Notes: generated by a model not told the origin, from the letters alone. A stretch of 64,000 nucleotides of DNA from Thalassoglobus sp. JC818 (GCF_040717535.1 NZ_JBFEFI010000005.1:1-64000); one strand, 5' to 3'. Shown: positions 20,400-30,627, counted from the first letter of the stretch. Made by a program: numbers and translations.

Positions 20400-21083
20400 A
20401 TGTCTCGCCAGATCCTACTTGTCGACAATTACGACAGCTTCGTTTTCAACCTGTCGAGATATTTTCAGGAGTTGGGCTGCGATACAGTCGTTGTTCGCAA
20501 CGATCGACTCGATTGGAATGAGCTTGATTCCAACCCTCCGGCAGCCATCGTCATATCTCCGGGACCATGTTCGCCGAGCGAGGCAGGCCAATCGGTTGAG
20601 CTTGTCGAGCGGTACTCAGCAAAGATTCCGATTCTCGGCGTATGCCTCGGGCATCAGGTCATTGCGAGCGCTTTTCATGGGAAAGTCGTCCGTGCTCCGA
20701 AGCCGATTCATGGCCAGGCATCATGGATTCACCATGACCAAACCGAACTCTTCGAAGGCTGTCCCGATCCATTAAGAGTTGCGCGGTATCACTCTCTAAT
20801 CGTCGACTCCGCTTCTCTTCCGAGCGAATTGACTGTCACATCGACCACGGAAGATGGCCTGATCATGTCGTTCAAGCATCGCGAACACCCAGTCTACGGT
20901 GTTCAGTTTCACCCCGAATCGGTGCTCACCTCGTGCGGACACCGGCTTCTCGTGAACTTCCTGAATCTGGCCAAAATCGAATCGTCTCTGCCGGATGCGA
21001 TGAGAGATCACGACTCCGAACTTGGAATCAACTCAGACTTCTTCAGTCGTGAAATCGCCGGAGAACTCGGACGCCCGATGTAA
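20400..21083 (+). CDS. pabA: glutamine amidotransferase of anthranilate / aminodeoxychorismate synthase
   Basis: A 227-residue class I glutamine amidotransferase that supplies ammonia to TrpE or PabB. The oxyanion signature VISPGPCSP, the nucleophile in GVCLGHQ (C82) and the His/Glu pair in VQFHPESV are all present. The last 35 residues or so extend past the usual domain. No trpE/pabB gene is adjacent, so whether it serves tryptophan, folate or both cannot be decided; pabA is used as a working name. ATG 20400 is the natural start. It follows lepA by 108 bp and converges on the cinA-like gene. Confidence 0.88.
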   Translation: MSRQILLVDNYDSFVFNLSRYFQELGCDTVVVRNDRLDWNELDSNPPAAIVISPGPCSPSEAGQSVELVERYSAKIPILGVCLGHQVIASAFHGKVVRAPKPIHGQASWIHHDQTELFEGCPDPLRVARYHSLIVDSASLPSELTVTSTTEDGLIMSFKHREHPVYGVQFHPESVLTSCGHRLLVNFLNLAKIESSLPDAMRDHDSELGINSDFFSREIAGELGRPM

Positions 21084-21128
21084 AACGGGAGCAGCACTCC
21101 ATAAGGATGTTCTCTCGGGACGATGACT

Positions 21129-22316
21129 TCACCGAACGGATTGCATGAGATGGCGGCGCAGGGCATCGATGGCTGTCTTGGCAGCCTTGCTCTTTGTAAT
21201 CGCTGGATTGCCGGACCATTCCATGATCTCAGATCGTTCGAGATCCGGGCCAAGCAACAGCAACGGAATTTTAGAACTCATTCTGCCGGTTCCGTCTGTG
21301 GTGACCGCTTCTGATCCAATCGCGATCACGAAGTCAGCATTCGTTCTCGAGCGAATCGACTCCGCTTCCTGTTTGAGTGAGTCTTCCGAAATGACTGCAA
21401 CAGCCCCGCCGCGATAACATTCGGCCGCATCGACAACATGAGCAATTCGCTGAGCGAGCAAGCCGGCAGTGGCGTGTTCGACCGTTGCGAAAGTCAGATC
21501 AGATTTGAGGAGAAGTCGAATCACGGCATCTTCTAACTCTTCGTCCTCGACGCCGAACACGAAGTCGCCAAGCCGATCGCGAATAACACTCTCGACCGAC
21601 TCGATCTTCTTCAGACATTCATTTTCAGTCGTGCCGTGAGCGTTAATGCGAAGAGTGATCGTCGCTTCGTGAGCTGTGATCCCCACTTCCGGATCGCTTC
21701 CTCGTTCGGTCAAAGTGCCGAGAATCTCCTCAACGGCTGACTCTCCCAGTCCAAAGCAGTTAATGCGTGCCCGACGAATGACGGTTTCTCCACCCGGCAA
21801 GCGTGGCCGAACCTGTTCGAGAAACATCTTCTTCATCTCGGATGGAACTCCCGGAAATGCAGCGATGAAACAGTTCGGTTGGTCATCTCGCGGAACCTCA
21901 GCCCAAATTCCAGGAGCAGTGCCGACAGGATTCACGATGGGCTCGCTCCCCATCGGAAACATCGCCTGAATACGATTTCGTTCCGGCATTTCGCGTCCAC
22001 GAGATTGGAAGAACGACTCGAGGTGCTGCATCGACTCCGCGTGTTCGACCAGATCAACATCCATCAGCCCCGCCATGGCGTGCCGTGTTAAGTCGTCGAG
22101 CGTCGGTCCCAGACCGCCGGTAATACAAATCAGGTCCGCCCGGCTGACAGCGATCTTCAACGCTTCCACATTCGCGTTTAAATCATCAGCGATAGTCGTG
22201 TGATACAGACACGAAATCCCAATTTCTGCGAGCCGAAGACTGAGCCACTGGCTGTTCGTGTCCAACTTTGCACCAGAGGTCAGTTCAGATCCGATCGCAA
22301 TGATCTCAGCATTCAT
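21129..22316 (-). CDS. cinA: CinA-like protein with degenerate amidohydrolase domain
   Basis: A 395-residue protein with the two-domain CinA plan. The N-terminal MoaB/MogA-like (COG1058) domain is well kept: IIAIGSELTSGAKLDTNSQWL, ITGGLGPTLDDLTR and AFPGVPSEMKKMF. The C-terminal nicotinamide-nucleotide amidohydrolase (PncC) domain is recognisable but poor: the usual ES-x-TGG motif reads EHATAG and the GIAGPGG motif is not seen, so deamidase activity is doubtful. ADP-ribose/NMN processing is the known role of intact CinA. Its start lies 2 bp after the stop of the decarboxylase gene, so the two are probably cotranscribed. Confidence 0.85.
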   Translation of the reverse strand: MNAEIIAIGSELTSGAKLDTNSQWLSLRLAEIGISCLYHTTIADDLNANVEALKIAVSRADLICITGGLGPTLDDLTRHAMAGLMDVDLVEHAESMQHLESFFQSRGREMPERNRIQAMFPMGSEPIVNPVGTAPGIWAEVPRDDQPNCFIAAFPGVPSEMKKMFLEQVRPRLPGGETVIRRARINCFGLGESAVEEILGTLTERGSDPEVGITAHEATITLRINAHGTTENECLKKIESVESVIRDRLGDFVFGVEDEELEDAVIRLLLKSDLTFATVEHATAGLLAQRIAHVVDAAECYRGGAVAVISEDSLKQEAESIRSRTNADFVIAIGSEAVTTDGTGRMSSKIPLLLLGPDLERSEIMEWSGNPAITKSKAAKTAIDALRRHLMQSVR

Positions 22317-22318
22317 TT

Positions 22319-23860
22319 TTATTCTTTCAGTAGTGCGGCTGCCGATGTTCGAACTTCATCCATGAGTTCGTTCAAGTCGTCTTCAGTTGTCAGCGGGTTC
22401 ATCAATGTCGTGCGAAGCGCTGCCCGTCCATCCAGATGTGTTTGAACAATATAGAACTTTCCGGACTCAATCAGTTTCCATCGGATGCGTCGATTCAGTT
22501 CACCGACCTCCGCGTCATTCAAACCGTAGGACGCAGACGGGAGATACTGAAAAACCTGAATATTGGCTTGAGGCTGATGCAGCGGGACAAAATCCTCCGC
22601 AGCTTCCAGCTTCCGGTTGAAGATCTGCGTCATCTCAAAAGTAACGTCAACGAGATCCGAAAAGATTTGCGTGCCGAAGAGCGACCATACTCCCCAAAGT
22701 CCGTAAACGGCGGCTCGCTTTGTACATTCGACGGTACTCACACCGCTGTCGATCTCTGCCATTCCCGGAGTCGACGGATCGAAGAGATAAGGCGCGTCCT
22801 GCTGGAACGCGGCATATCGATGAGCCTTCTCGCGGTAAAAGACGAAAGCACACAGCGCTGGAACGAACATCATTTTGTGTGCATCACAAATGAAGCTGTC
22901 CGATCGTTCGATTCCGGCAATCAAATGTCGATGTCGCTTGCTCATCGAGACTGCCCCCCCGTGAGCTGCATCGACATGCATCCAGACGTCGTGTCGACGA
23001 CAGACATCGGCGATGTCGTTTAATTGATCGAAGGCACCAATCGGAGTTGCACACGCCGCCGCAGAAACCGCAAGGATGGGACGGTTGTCTCTCCGAAGCT
23101 GGGCGAGTTGCTCATCAAGAGCTTGCGGGTCAATCCGTCGTTGCTGATCGAGCTTCGCTTTCAGACAGTTCTCTGTCCCGATTCCCAGAATGCCTGCCGA
23201 CCGTGTGACACAATAGTGCGAATCAGCATGTGCAACGAGAACCGGCAGTTGCTTGCCGTCAAAAACTCCTCGCTGCCACGATTCCGGAAAAACCGTATTC
23301 CTCGCTGTCAGCAATGCAGTCAAGTTTGCCAGCGATCCACCGTGAGTAACGAGCCCGTCGAATGTCCCGGGAGTGAGACCAATTTCTGCTCCCCAACGTT
23401 CAACGAGCGCCCGCTCAATCGATGTGATCCACGGTCCCATCTCGTAAATCGCCATCACCTGATTCGTGATTGCTCCGAGCGCATCAAACAGCCCGGCAAT
23501 TGGAATCGAGGCTGGGACCTGATGGCCGATATAGCGAGGATGGTGGAGGTTATGACCTCGGCCGATTGCGAGATCGATGAGCTCTTGAAAGCGTTCAGAG
23601 AGTGACTCTTGTGAAAGCTCCGTCTGAGAATTCAACGTCTCACGGGCCACTGGCAAGTTGTCTGCGGGTGGAGCCCAGTTGAGTACAGAATGCTCTCTCC
23701 GCTGCAGCTCCGCCAGGTGCGAACTTAATCGTTCGATGAGATCAGTTCCCAGCGACCTGACTGAGTCGGGCGAATACGCAGCCGCGATACGACTTCGCGC
23801 ATCATCGAACGCGTCTGGATTCATTGTCTCACTCTGTTCAGTAGACTTCGATGAAGTCAT
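22319..23860 (-). CDS. group II PLP-dependent decarboxylase
   Basis: A 513-residue member of the aromatic-L-amino-acid / 2,4-diaminobutyrate / glutamate decarboxylase family. The PLP site is intact: VTHGGSLANL, HVDAAHGGAV (D297 pairs with the pyridine nitrogen, H300 follows) and the Schiff-base lysine in ICDAHKMMF (K329). The substrate cannot be assigned; diaminobutyrate or aromatic amino acids are both possible. No signal peptide, cytoplasmic. Two starts are possible: ATG 23860 (GAAGAG upstream) or ATG 23824. It lies between zwf (196 bp upstream, same strand) and cinA (2 bp downstream). Confidence 0.9.
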   Translation of the reverse strand: MTSSKSTEQSETMNPDAFDDARSRIAAAYSPDSVRSLGTDLIERLSSHLAELQRREHSVLNWAPPADNLPVARETLNSQTELSQESLSERFQELIDLAIGRGHNLHHPRYIGHQVPASIPIAGLFDALGAITNQVMAIYEMGPWITSIERALVERWGAEIGLTPGTFDGLVTHGGSLANLTALLTARNTVFPESWQRGVFDGKQLPVLVAHADSHYCVTRSAGILGIGTENCLKAKLDQQRRIDPQALDEQLAQLRRDNRPILAVSAAACATPIGAFDQLNDIADVCRRHDVWMHVDAAHGGAVSMSKRHRHLIAGIERSDSFICDAHKMMFVPALCAFVFYREKAHRYAAFQQDAPYLFDPSTPGMAEIDSGVSTVECTKRAAVYGLWGVWSLFGTQIFSDLVDVTFEMTQIFNRKLEAAEDFVPLHQPQANIQVFQYLPSASYGLNDAEVGELNRRIRWKLIESGKFYIVQTHLDGRAALRTTLMNPLTTEDDLNELMDEVRTSAAALLKE

Positions 23861-24056
23861 GTCAATCTCTTCGACGCGGTTTCTTACCTGCTTCCAGCTC
23901 TCTCAGCGATGCAATCAGTAATCGCTGAATTGCTCAACAATGGGCACGCATTCAATTTCGGAGACGATTTTCTTGGACGTCGGCCAGTCCGCTGAACGTC
24001 CATCCAAGAACTGCAAAGACATTTGCAGGTACCACCGAAATTGTTTCAGAACGAAC

Positions 24057-25595
24057 TCAATCTTCTAGCGGCGCTCTCCAGTAGTGACCGTTGCGAGACA
24101 ACAACTGATTGGCTCCCTTAGGCCCCCACGTCCCAGCTGGGTAAAGTTCAGGACGGTGATCCGGTTGAGCCCATCGATCGAGAATGGGATCCACAAACTT
24201 CCAGGCTGCTTCCAGTTCATCGCTTCTGGTGAAGAGTGTTGAATCGGCACGCATGACATCGAGCAAGAGACGCTCATAAGCTTCCGGCAGCGAAACTGCG
24301 AGTTGCTCTTCGAAGTCGAAGTCCATCTCGACTGGCTGCACCTGATACTGCATTCCCGGCCGCTTGGTTGAGAACGTCAGCGAAATTGCTTCATGCGGCT
24401 GGATACGGAACACCAGCGTGTTCGGATGAGCTTTCGCAGGCTCACACAGCGAACCTTCACATTCAACAGTGTCAAACAATTGCAGCGGAGGAAGCTTGAA
24501 CTGAATTGCAATTTCAGTCACTCGTGATGGCATTCGCTTTCCAGTTCGGAGATAGAATGGAACCCCTGCCCAACGCCAGTTGTCAATCGCTGCCTCCACC
24601 GCAACAAACGATTCTGTTCGCGAGTCCGGATCGATGCGGTCTTCATCGAGATAGGCTTTGACCTTCTCTCCCTTGATCGAACTGGCAGCATACTGGCCAG
24701 CGACTGCCCAAGAGTCGACTGATCCGGAACGTCCTGGTTGAAGAATCTGCAGGACTTTCAGCTTCTCATCGCGAATGTGTTCTGCCTCGAAAAGCGACGG
24801 AGGTTCCATGGCGACCAGACACAAGAGTTGGAGCGCGTGGTTCTGAAGCACATCTCGGAGTGCACCGGATTGGTCATAGTAACCACCGCGCCCTCCTTCG
24901 ATTCCCTGAGTCTCCGCCACGGTGATCTGAACATGCTCGATATGATTGCGATTGAAGAGTGGCTCAAAAATCGCATTGCCGAATCGAAACAGCAGGATGT
25001 TCTGAACGGTCTCTTTTCCGAGGTAGTGATCGATTCGATAGATCTGATCTTCTTTTAACAACTTGTTGAGATCAGCACTGAGTTGTTTGGCCGACTCCAG
25101 ATCACGACCAAATGGCTTCTCGATCACCACTCGCATCTTCGATGCATCAGGTGGGACTAACCCAGCCTCGGACAGATTTTCGACCGACGGCAGGAACAAA
25201 TTCGGCGATGTCGCAAGGTAGACCACTCGATTGCCCGGGAGTTCTCGCTGTTGCTCCAACTCCTCAATCGTCGACTTCAGCTTGACGTAGTCTGCTTGAG
25301 TGGTGAGATCCGTTTCGACGTAGAACAACATCGAAGCAAACGCGTCCCAGTACTCATTGAGCACATTCTCAGCGACCTGTTCACCTACCTCGGAACGCAT
25401 CTCTTCTCGAAACTGGTCGTGTGTCTTTTCTCTGCGAGCGACGCCCACAATCAGACACTTCTGGGCGAGGTAACCTTCCCGGAAAAGCTTGAACAGCGCC
25501 GGAACCAGTTTCCGACCTGTCAGATCTCCAGATGCTCCGAAGATCATCAATGTGGAGTCGTCAATCTGAAGCTGTGGGACTGGTGTGTCTGACAT
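24057..25595 (-). CDS. zwf: glucose-6-phosphate 1-dehydrogenase
   Basis: A 512-residue enzyme of standard length that oxidises glucose-6-phosphate to 6-phosphogluconolactone with NADP+, the first step of the oxidative pentose phosphate pathway. The N-terminal Rossmann motif is [11 protein letters not shown]; the active-site block [13 protein letters not shown] holds the substrate-binding His/Lys; EKPFGRDL is also present. Start: ATG 25595 gives MSDTPVPQ...; the longer frame to 25667 is not supported. No 6-phosphogluconolactonase or gnd gene is adjacent. Divergent from the lipoprotein gene at 25769. Confidence 0.97.
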   Translation of the reverse strand: MSDTPVPQLQIDDSTLMIFGASGDLTGRKLVPALFKLFREGYLAQKCLIVGVARREKTHDQFREEMRSEVGEQVAENVLNEYWDAFASMLFYVETDLTTQADYVKLKSTIEELEQQRELPGNRVVYLATSPNLFLPSVENLSEAGLVPPDASKMRVVIEKPFGRDLESAKQLSADLNKLLKEDQIYRIDHYLGKETVQNILLFRFGNAIFEPLFNRNHIEHVQITVAETQGIEGGRGGYYDQSGALRDVLQNHALQLLCLVAMEPPSLFEAEHIRDEKLKVLQILQPGRSGSVDSWAVAGQYAASSIKGEKVKAYLDEDRIDPDSRTESFVAVEAAIDNWRWAGVPFYLRTGKRMPSRVTEIAIQFKLPPLQLFDTVECEGSLCEPAKAHPNTLVFRIQPHEAISLTFSTKRPGMQYQVQPVEMDFDFEEQLAVSLPEAYERLLLDVMRADSTLFTRSDELEAAWKFVDPILDRWAQPDHRPELYPAGTWGPKGANQLLSRNGHYWRAPLED

Positions 25596-25768
25596 TGTGT
25601 CTTCAATTCTCACTGGTAGGTAGAAATTCCTGTCCGAAAGACGATATCTTCCTTTATTCGCATTCATTTGTCAGTCGACTTCTCAAGGAAAATCGAGATC
25701 CTGAGAGAGCCTTTCAATTCACGTCTGCCAATATGTTTCTTCATCTTCAACCTGCTTTGAGAGATTCG

Positions 25769-26596
25769 ATGAGAGAGGGTGTTCGGTTGATCCGCATGTT
25801 CAAATGGGGTTTCAGTCTGATCTTGGTCATCGGCATCACTGGGTGCGGATTAGGTACGTATGAAGAGCGACTGGCTGCGTCTTCGGATTTCAATTCCTAC
25901 CTGCAGCGAGTGGACGCCAACCTGACATCTCCAATCTGGGAACGGGCAGATCTGGGCATCAAAATGCGGTTGCCGCTGCCTTTCGAAGCTCCGATGAGTC
26001 CTCCCCCGATGATCACAGATCAGGACGGAAATTCGACATACGGACCGGATGACCGTCAGCCACCGAGACTGGGCGTGGCACTTCCTGGAATTGTTGATGC
26101 CTGGAAGGCAGACCTCCCCGGCGAAGGGGGAGGCATGACCGAAGCAAGAATTTTCGTTCTCTCCAACCACTCCCGCTTTCGAAAGATTGAAGGCGCCTTC
26201 GCCGAAGCTCCCAACGAATTTTTGAATGACGTCGAAGCCGCCCTCGAACTCGCCTTCAACGTGTCACTCCCTGAAGGGGAAGCCAACAGCCCGGTCGACA
26301 ATCTCCGCTATCGCTACACTGTGCCGCAGCCGCAGAGCGATTCTCTCAAATACGTCTCAAAGAAAGACTTCACAGCAGTCCGATTTGCATCTGATCAACC
26401 GGTACAAGCCCAGTTGTACGAGCTAACATCAGGTGATATTCAGGTCGCTGTCGTTATCGTCGGCCCTACATCGTTTACTCCGCGTTTTCGACAACGTCTC
26501 GAAATGGCATTGCAGACGCTGCAAGTTCGTCCTGGAACCGGTGAATCCGCTGCGAAAGAATCAGGTGGCCGACGAGGCGGAGTCTCCGGCTTCTGA
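25769..26596 (+). CDS. predicted lipoprotein, unknown function
   Basis: About 275 residues from ATG 25769 (GAGAG upstream; ATG 25796 is an alternative). A lipoprotein signal is clear: positively charged start, FSLILVIGITGC with the lipobox cysteine in IGITGCG. The mature protein begins GLGTYEERL and has no family I recognise; it contains a Pro-rich segment (APMSPPPMI) and a Gly-rich, basic C-terminus (GGRRGGVSG). Probably anchored in the envelope. The frame extends upstream to 25532 but that part overlaps the zwf start region. Standalone gene, divergent from zwf. Confidence 0.75.
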   Translation: MREGVRLIRMFKWGFSLILVIGITGCGLGTYEERLAASSDFNSYLQRVDANLTSPIWERADLGIKMRLPLPFEAPMSPPPMITDQDGNSTYGPDDRQPPRLGVALPGIVDAWKADLPGEGGGMTEARIFVLSNHSRFRKIEGAFAEAPNEFLNDVEAALELAFNVSLPEGEANSPVDNLRYRYTVPQPQSDSLKYVSKKDFTAVRFASDQPVQAQLYELTSGDIQVAVVIVGPTSFTPRFRQRLEMALQTLQVRPGTGESAAKESGGRRGGVSGF

Positions 26597-26811
26597 CGGA
26601 TTTTACAACAGCCGCTTCACGCTGTGCCTCGCCGACAGCAAGACCTTGGATACGGCACGGGCATTTCAAATTTGATGACGCGAAGCCTGAATTCGCGATC
26701 TGCAATCTGTTTCAATACTGCTTCACTCCGGAATGAAGCGTCTCTCCGGGTGAATGAGTCTCTGTCGGTGGACGCACATTGATTTAATCCGAACCCGAGT
26801 TAAAAAAGTTC

Positions 26812-28266
26812 ATGCACAAATCAATCAAATTCATCCTTTGCGGATTACTCCTCTTCACCACAGCTGGCACATCTTACGGTCAGGAGACTGAACAAGCTGC
26901 CGACGATCGCCCGACCCCGAACATCGTGATTGTCTTCACCGACGATCAAGGATACGCGGACCTTGGCTGTTTCGGAGCGACCGAATTTGAAACCCCCAAC
27001 ATCGACCAGATGGCACGTGAAGGTCGCCGATTCACAAGCTTCTATGTTTCCCAGGCAGTCTGCGGAGCATCTCGTGCTTCTTTACTGACCGGTTGCTATG
27101 CGAATCGAATTGGGATGTTGGGAGCCCCCAGCCATTCTGCTCGCCATGGAATCAACCCGAACGAGGTTTTGATCCCTGAACTCTGCAAGCAACAAGGGTA
27201 TCGAACTGCGATGTTTGGCAAATGGCACTTGGGCCATCACTTGCAGTCACTTCCTCTACAGAACGGCTTCGATGAATACTTCGGCCTGCCATATTCGAAC
27301 GACATGTGGCCGTACCATCCAACGAGCAAAGCGTTTCCAGACCTTCCGCTCTATGAAGGCAACGAGATTATCAATCCCAAGGTCACACCAGACGATCAGG
27401 TCTTCTTAACAACCTGGTACACAGAACGGGCTGTCGACTTCATTGACCGGAATCCATCCAACCCATTCTTCCTGTACGTTGCTCATTCTATGCCACACGT
27501 TCCACTCTTTGTCTCCGAGAAATTCGAAGGTAAAAGTGAACAGGGGCTTTATGGAGATGTCATCTCTGAGATCGACTGGTCCGTCGGTGAAATCCTAAAA
27601 GCACTGAAAAGAAACAACATCGACCGCAACACGCTTGTCATCTTCACATCTGACAACGGTCCCTGGCTCAGCTATGGAAATCACGCAGGCTCTGCTGGCG
27701 TACTCCGAGAAGGAAAAGGAACGAGTTGGGAAGGTGGCGTTCGAGAGCCATGCGTAATGCGATGGCCCGGCCAAATCCCAGCTGGCACCGAATGTCATGA
27801 ACTCGCTGCGACGATCGATCTCTTCCCGACGATTGCCGACCTCATTGGGGCGAAACTTCCTGAGCATCCCATCGACGGGAAAAACATCTGGCCACTCATG
27901 TCAGGTGTAGAAGATGCCCAAACACCTCACGAATATTACTGCTATTACTGGGGGAATCACCTTCACTGCATCCGCTCCGGCCCATGGAAGCTTCACTTCC
28001 CTCACAGCTACAGAAGCCTAAAAGACCACCCCGGAAAAGATGGAACTCCCAGCGAGTACTATCAGGCAGAGACTGATCTGGCGCTCTATAACCTCGACTC
28101 GGATCTCGAGGAACAAAACGACGTCAAAGAGCAACATCCGGAGATTGTTCAGAAACTCAAGGAGTACGCCGAACAAGCTAGGGTTGAACTCGGCGACTCA
28201 GCTATGAAAGTCAAAGGCTCCGGCTATCGCGATCCTGCACGCTTCGACGGGCCACCCTCCAAGTAG
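26812..28266 (+). CDS. secreted sulfatase (arylsulfatase family)
   Basis: A 484-residue type I sulfatase that hydrolyses sulfate esters, exported by a signal peptide ([24 protein letters not shown]). The metal-binding [11 protein letters not shown] block is at residues 42-52. The formylglycine signature is C84-G-A-S-R88, with the cysteine to be oxidised by a formylglycine-generating enzyme not seen here. GKWHLGH and TSDNGPW are further family motifs. The C-terminal part ([26 protein letters not shown]) is typical of arylsulfatase A-like enzymes. Planctomycetes carry many such genes for sulfated polysaccharides; the actual substrate is unknown. Confidence 0.95.
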   Translation: MHKSIKFILCGLLLFTTAGTSYGQETEQAADDRPTPNIVIVFTDDQGYADLGCFGATEFETPNIDQMAREGRRFTSFYVSQAVCGASRASLLTGCYANRIGMLGAPSHSARHGINPNEVLIPELCKQQGYRTAMFGKWHLGHHLQSLPLQNGFDEYFGLPYSNDMWPYHPTSKAFPDLPLYEGNEIINPKVTPDDQVFLTTWYTERAVDFIDRNPSNPFFLYVAHSMPHVPLFVSEKFEGKSEQGLYGDVISEIDWSVGEILKALKRNNIDRNTLVIFTSDNGPWLSYGNHAGSAGVLREGKGTSWEGGVREPCVMRWPGQIPAGTECHELAATIDLFPTIADLIGAKLPEHPIDGKNIWPLMSGVEDAQTPHEYYCYYWGNHLHCIRSGPWKLHFPHSYRSLKDHPGKDGTPSEYYQAETDLALYNLDSDLEEQNDVKEQHPEIVQKLKEYAEQARVELGDSAMKVKGSGYRDPARFDGPPSK

Positions 28267-28756
28267 TGCAAACCAACTCGACGAGAACGTCCAAACCGTT
28301 CAGCGACCTGAAAGACATCACGAGTCGCTTATTGAGATCGAGTATTAGTTTGCTGTCCCGTGAGTTGGTTATCGACTTACTGAACGACGGCAAACATACA
28401 TTGCGAAGCTGAAGACCGTCTGAAAACAGCCTCGACTCTGCCCAAAATCGTTATGCTTGTTTAGAAAGTTCTTCGTGAGCAGGCGCGATTCAACCCGAAA
28501 TACCAATTCAAGAGTCGTCTACGAGCCTTTGAAAGCAGTTGAGTAGCAATTTTATTGCCATTAGCCCATTTATAAGTTGAATATTGATTGACAGATCACT
28601 AACTTCCATACACAACGAGTCGATGCGGGCGCAGACAAGACTTCGTTCACAGACAACTTATACGTCAACACACCTCAACGGAACGTTGACATTAGTACAG
28701 TAACACTCTCGAAGTGCTACCCGTGAACGTTGAACAATTTTATGTCGAGTGAAAAC
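28267..28756. other. ORF-free region ending in a terminator
   Basis: About 490 bp with no credible reading frame on either strand, yet closed on the plus side by a strong intrinsic terminator. It may hold the 3' untranslated part of the sulfatase transcript or a small non-coding RNA. I could not identify a convincing promoter within it. Confidence 0.35.
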
Positions 28757-28797
28757 AAGGGCTTTTGGCGCATCGCCAGGAGCCCTTTTTTCTTTAT
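28757..28797 (+). terminator. rho-independent terminator / possible attenuator
   Basis: A 14-bp stem pairs 28757-28770 with 28774-28787 (two G-U pairs, loop CAT), followed by TTTTTT-C-TTT. It lies about 500 bp after the sulfatase and 70 bp before the next gene on the same strand, so it either ends an upstream RNA or attenuates the next gene. Confidence 0.85.
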
Positions 28798-28867
28798 GAA
28801 ATTTTCCAGTTGGTGTCGAAAGACATCCCAAGAACAAGCTTAACTGAATTGAGCAGGAAGAGTCACA

Positions 28868-29254
28868 ATGGCTAAGAAGAAAGCATCCCAGGGAGCGTTT
28901 GTCATGTCGGCCGAAATGCGAAAGGTCGTCAGCGAAAACCCCGAAATCAAAGGCAAAGACGCAATCGCACTTCTCAAGAAGCGATTCCCCGGCGAGAAGA
29001 TCAACGAGAACTCCGCAAACGTTGCGTTCTCGAACGCACGTAAGGCCATCGGAGTCTCCGGAAAATCCACCGCACCTGCTGCCTCCAGCACTCCAACTCG
29101 ACGACCAGCAGCTGCTAAGACGCAGACCGCTAAGACACAGACTGGCAACTTCAGCGTTCTCGAAGCTGCTAAGGATCTCGTCGAAGCGGCTGGCGACTCG
29201 CAGACCGCAATCGAAGCACTGAAGCAACTCGATAAACTGCAGGTTGGCAAGTAA
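28868..29254 (+). CDS. small basic protein, putative winged-helix-like DNA-binding
   Basis: 128 residues, strongly basic. A lysine-rich start (MAKKKASQ) is followed by a segment of about 50 residues (MRKVVSENPEIKGKDAIALL...ANVAFSNARKAIG) whose pattern resembles the small helix-turn-helix proteins with 'NPxxxxKEVVxxLxxRG' common in planctomycetes and acidobacteria. A low-complexity Ala/Thr/Pro/Lys linker containing two AKTQT units comes next, then an amphipathic helix (VLEAAKDLVEAAGDSQTAIEALKQL). DNA binding is an inference. AGGAAGAG lies 8 nt before the ATG at 28868, so translation is well supported. No operon partners. Confidence 0.75.
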   Translation: MAKKKASQGAFVMSAEMRKVVSENPEIKGKDAIALLKKRFPGEKINENSANVAFSNARKAIGVSGKSTAPAASSTPTRRPAAAKTQTAKTQTGNFSVLEAAKDLVEAAGDSQTAIEALKQLDKLQVGK

Positions 29255-29662
29255 AAAACGTGGTGACCTGGTTTTCGACTCCTGTACAAGCAGTTGAACC
29301 GAAAACCACGACAAACAGTCCAAGCGAGTGGACCGGTTAGAGCAACGCGCTCGAGACCAGTTTAATGGTCTCCCGGCACTCGCCTGTACTGGTGACTTCT
29401 TTGCGCGAAACCGCTACGCGTGCCATTCTCGACACGCCGTCTCGACGACTTCATGGCCACTCACCACGCTTATGAGCACTTGGTGATTAAAGCGTTGCTG
29501 ATTGTGGGAAACTCTGTGAACGCCGCCCTTACTGATCCCTCGACATCCCAATCTGCTTGACGCAGTATCTCTATCTGCAATGATCAACTTGGCCACTCGA
29601 TCGTTCTTCCGAAAGTAACTCGAAAGCTACTTTCAACGATTCAACTCTTCTGAAGCGTTCGG
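29255..29662. other. intergenic region, nothing identified
   Basis: About 410 bp without a credible gene. It contains two inverted repeats (GGTTTTCG/CGAAAACC near 29272-29328 and GAGACCA/TGGTCTC at 29352-29371), neither followed by a T-run. A short stretch near 29334 recalls a tRNA D-arm but no TPsiC arm follows. Confidence 0.3.
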
Positions 29663-29950
29663 TCAATCGCCTCGCGAGTTACGTCCCGCATCTCTATTTG
29701 AACTGCGATCAGCCTCACGATTCAAGCTGTTCCAAAGCGGATAGAACAATAGAAATTGTATGCTTATCAGCGTCGCCAAAATGGAAACTCCGAGGAGCCC
29801 AGTACCGATCGCTCCATAAAGTAGAAAGAGAAACGGAATCCCGCCCAGCAGAACGATCACTACACAACTGCATAGAAGAATTCCAACATTCAGTCGAGAC
29901 TCTTTCGCAGGATGACCATCGTTAGCAAACTGTCGATCGAGGTTGTTCAT
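29663..29950 (-). CDS. small two-TM membrane protein
   Basis: 95 residues, not recognised. A polar N-terminus (MNNLDRQFANDGHPAKE) precedes two predicted membrane helices (VGILLCSCVVIVLLGGIPFLFLL and LLGVSILATLISIQFLLFY), then a charged tail with DRSSNRDAGRN. GGGAG lies about 10 nt before the ATG at 29950. Inner-membrane location is likely. It lies on the same strand as the next two small genes, in a gene-poor accessory stretch. Confidence 0.55.
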   Translation of the reverse strand: MNNLDRQFANDGHPAKESRLNVGILLCSCVVIVLLGGIPFLFLLYGAIGTGLLGVSILATLISIQFLLFYPLWNSLNREADRSSNRDAGRNSRGD

Positions 29951-30056
29951 GACTCATTCTCCCGAAGCACACCATCCAGTTAAGCTTCCAGATCACACTA
30001 AGAATGACTTCCTTAATCGTATGACCTCCAACTAAATTGGACAACGAGGTCTTAAA

Positions 30057-30284
30057 TCAATCATGCTCAAGTTGTGACTGCTTATTGTCATTCCTTGAGA
30101 TGAGAAACCCAACAATCACAACCGTGATCAGCGACAGGACGCACTTCAGGACATAAGGGTAAATAGGAGCTTCGTCGCCTAAAGTCGAGAATAGTCGATT
30201 CTTCAAGTCGAAGAACAGTAATACCAGCAGATAGCTCGATGGAAGAGTCATCAACGACACACGAATCGAACGAGGTATTTTCAT
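30057..30284 (-). CDS. small two-TM membrane protein
   Basis: 75 residues, not recognised. Two hydrophobic stretches are visible (LPSSYLLVLLFF and VLKCVLSLITVVIVGFLI) with a basic N-terminus (MKIPRSIR) and polar C-terminus (SRNDNKQSQLEHD). AGGGA lies 6 nt before the ATG at 30284, which supports translation. No similarity to the neighbouring small membrane protein is obvious. Confidence 0.5.
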   Translation of the reverse strand: MKIPRSIRVSLMTLPSSYLLVLLFFDLKNRLFSTLGDEAPIYPYVLKCVLSLITVVIVGFLISRNDNKQSQLEHD

Positions 30285-30627
30285 TTCATTCCCTATTTCA
30301 AACTATTTGGCTGATTCGTGCTCACTTCATTCGTTCGATTTGTCGTTCAGTTCGTCATCGACTATTTGTCCGTGTTCTTAGCGTCTCCGGAAATTGCCCT
30401 TCCTGGAATGTGTTCTCGCTTGGCTATCCACAATGCAATGCCACAACTGAAGCGAGACCGATGATAAAAACGAGAGACCTAGACTTCGAGGTCAATTCAT
30501 CGCAGCGAAAAACATGAGCATCCCGAAAACAAACCAGACGGCTTGAACGTCTGATTCTTCCATTTACTAGCCCCGTCGCTTCACGTCTAGGTGTTCCTGC
30601 CAAGTCAATCGGCCGTCAGCTGCCTCT
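30285..30627. other. intergenic region, nothing identified
   Basis: About 340 bp between two minus-strand small genes. The open frame on the plus strand has no ribosome binding site and looks fortuitous. No repeats or terminators seen. Confidence 0.3.

Noticed and set aside
23960-24020. Terminator after zwf
   Set aside because: An 11-bp arm pair with a bulge can be drawn on the minus strand but there is no T-run, so it is not listed.
29330-29410. tRNA-like stretch (GGTTAGAGCA... GAGACCA/TGGTCTC)
   Set aside because: Only a D-arm-like piece and one hairpin; no acceptor pairing and no GTTCGAATC-type arm.
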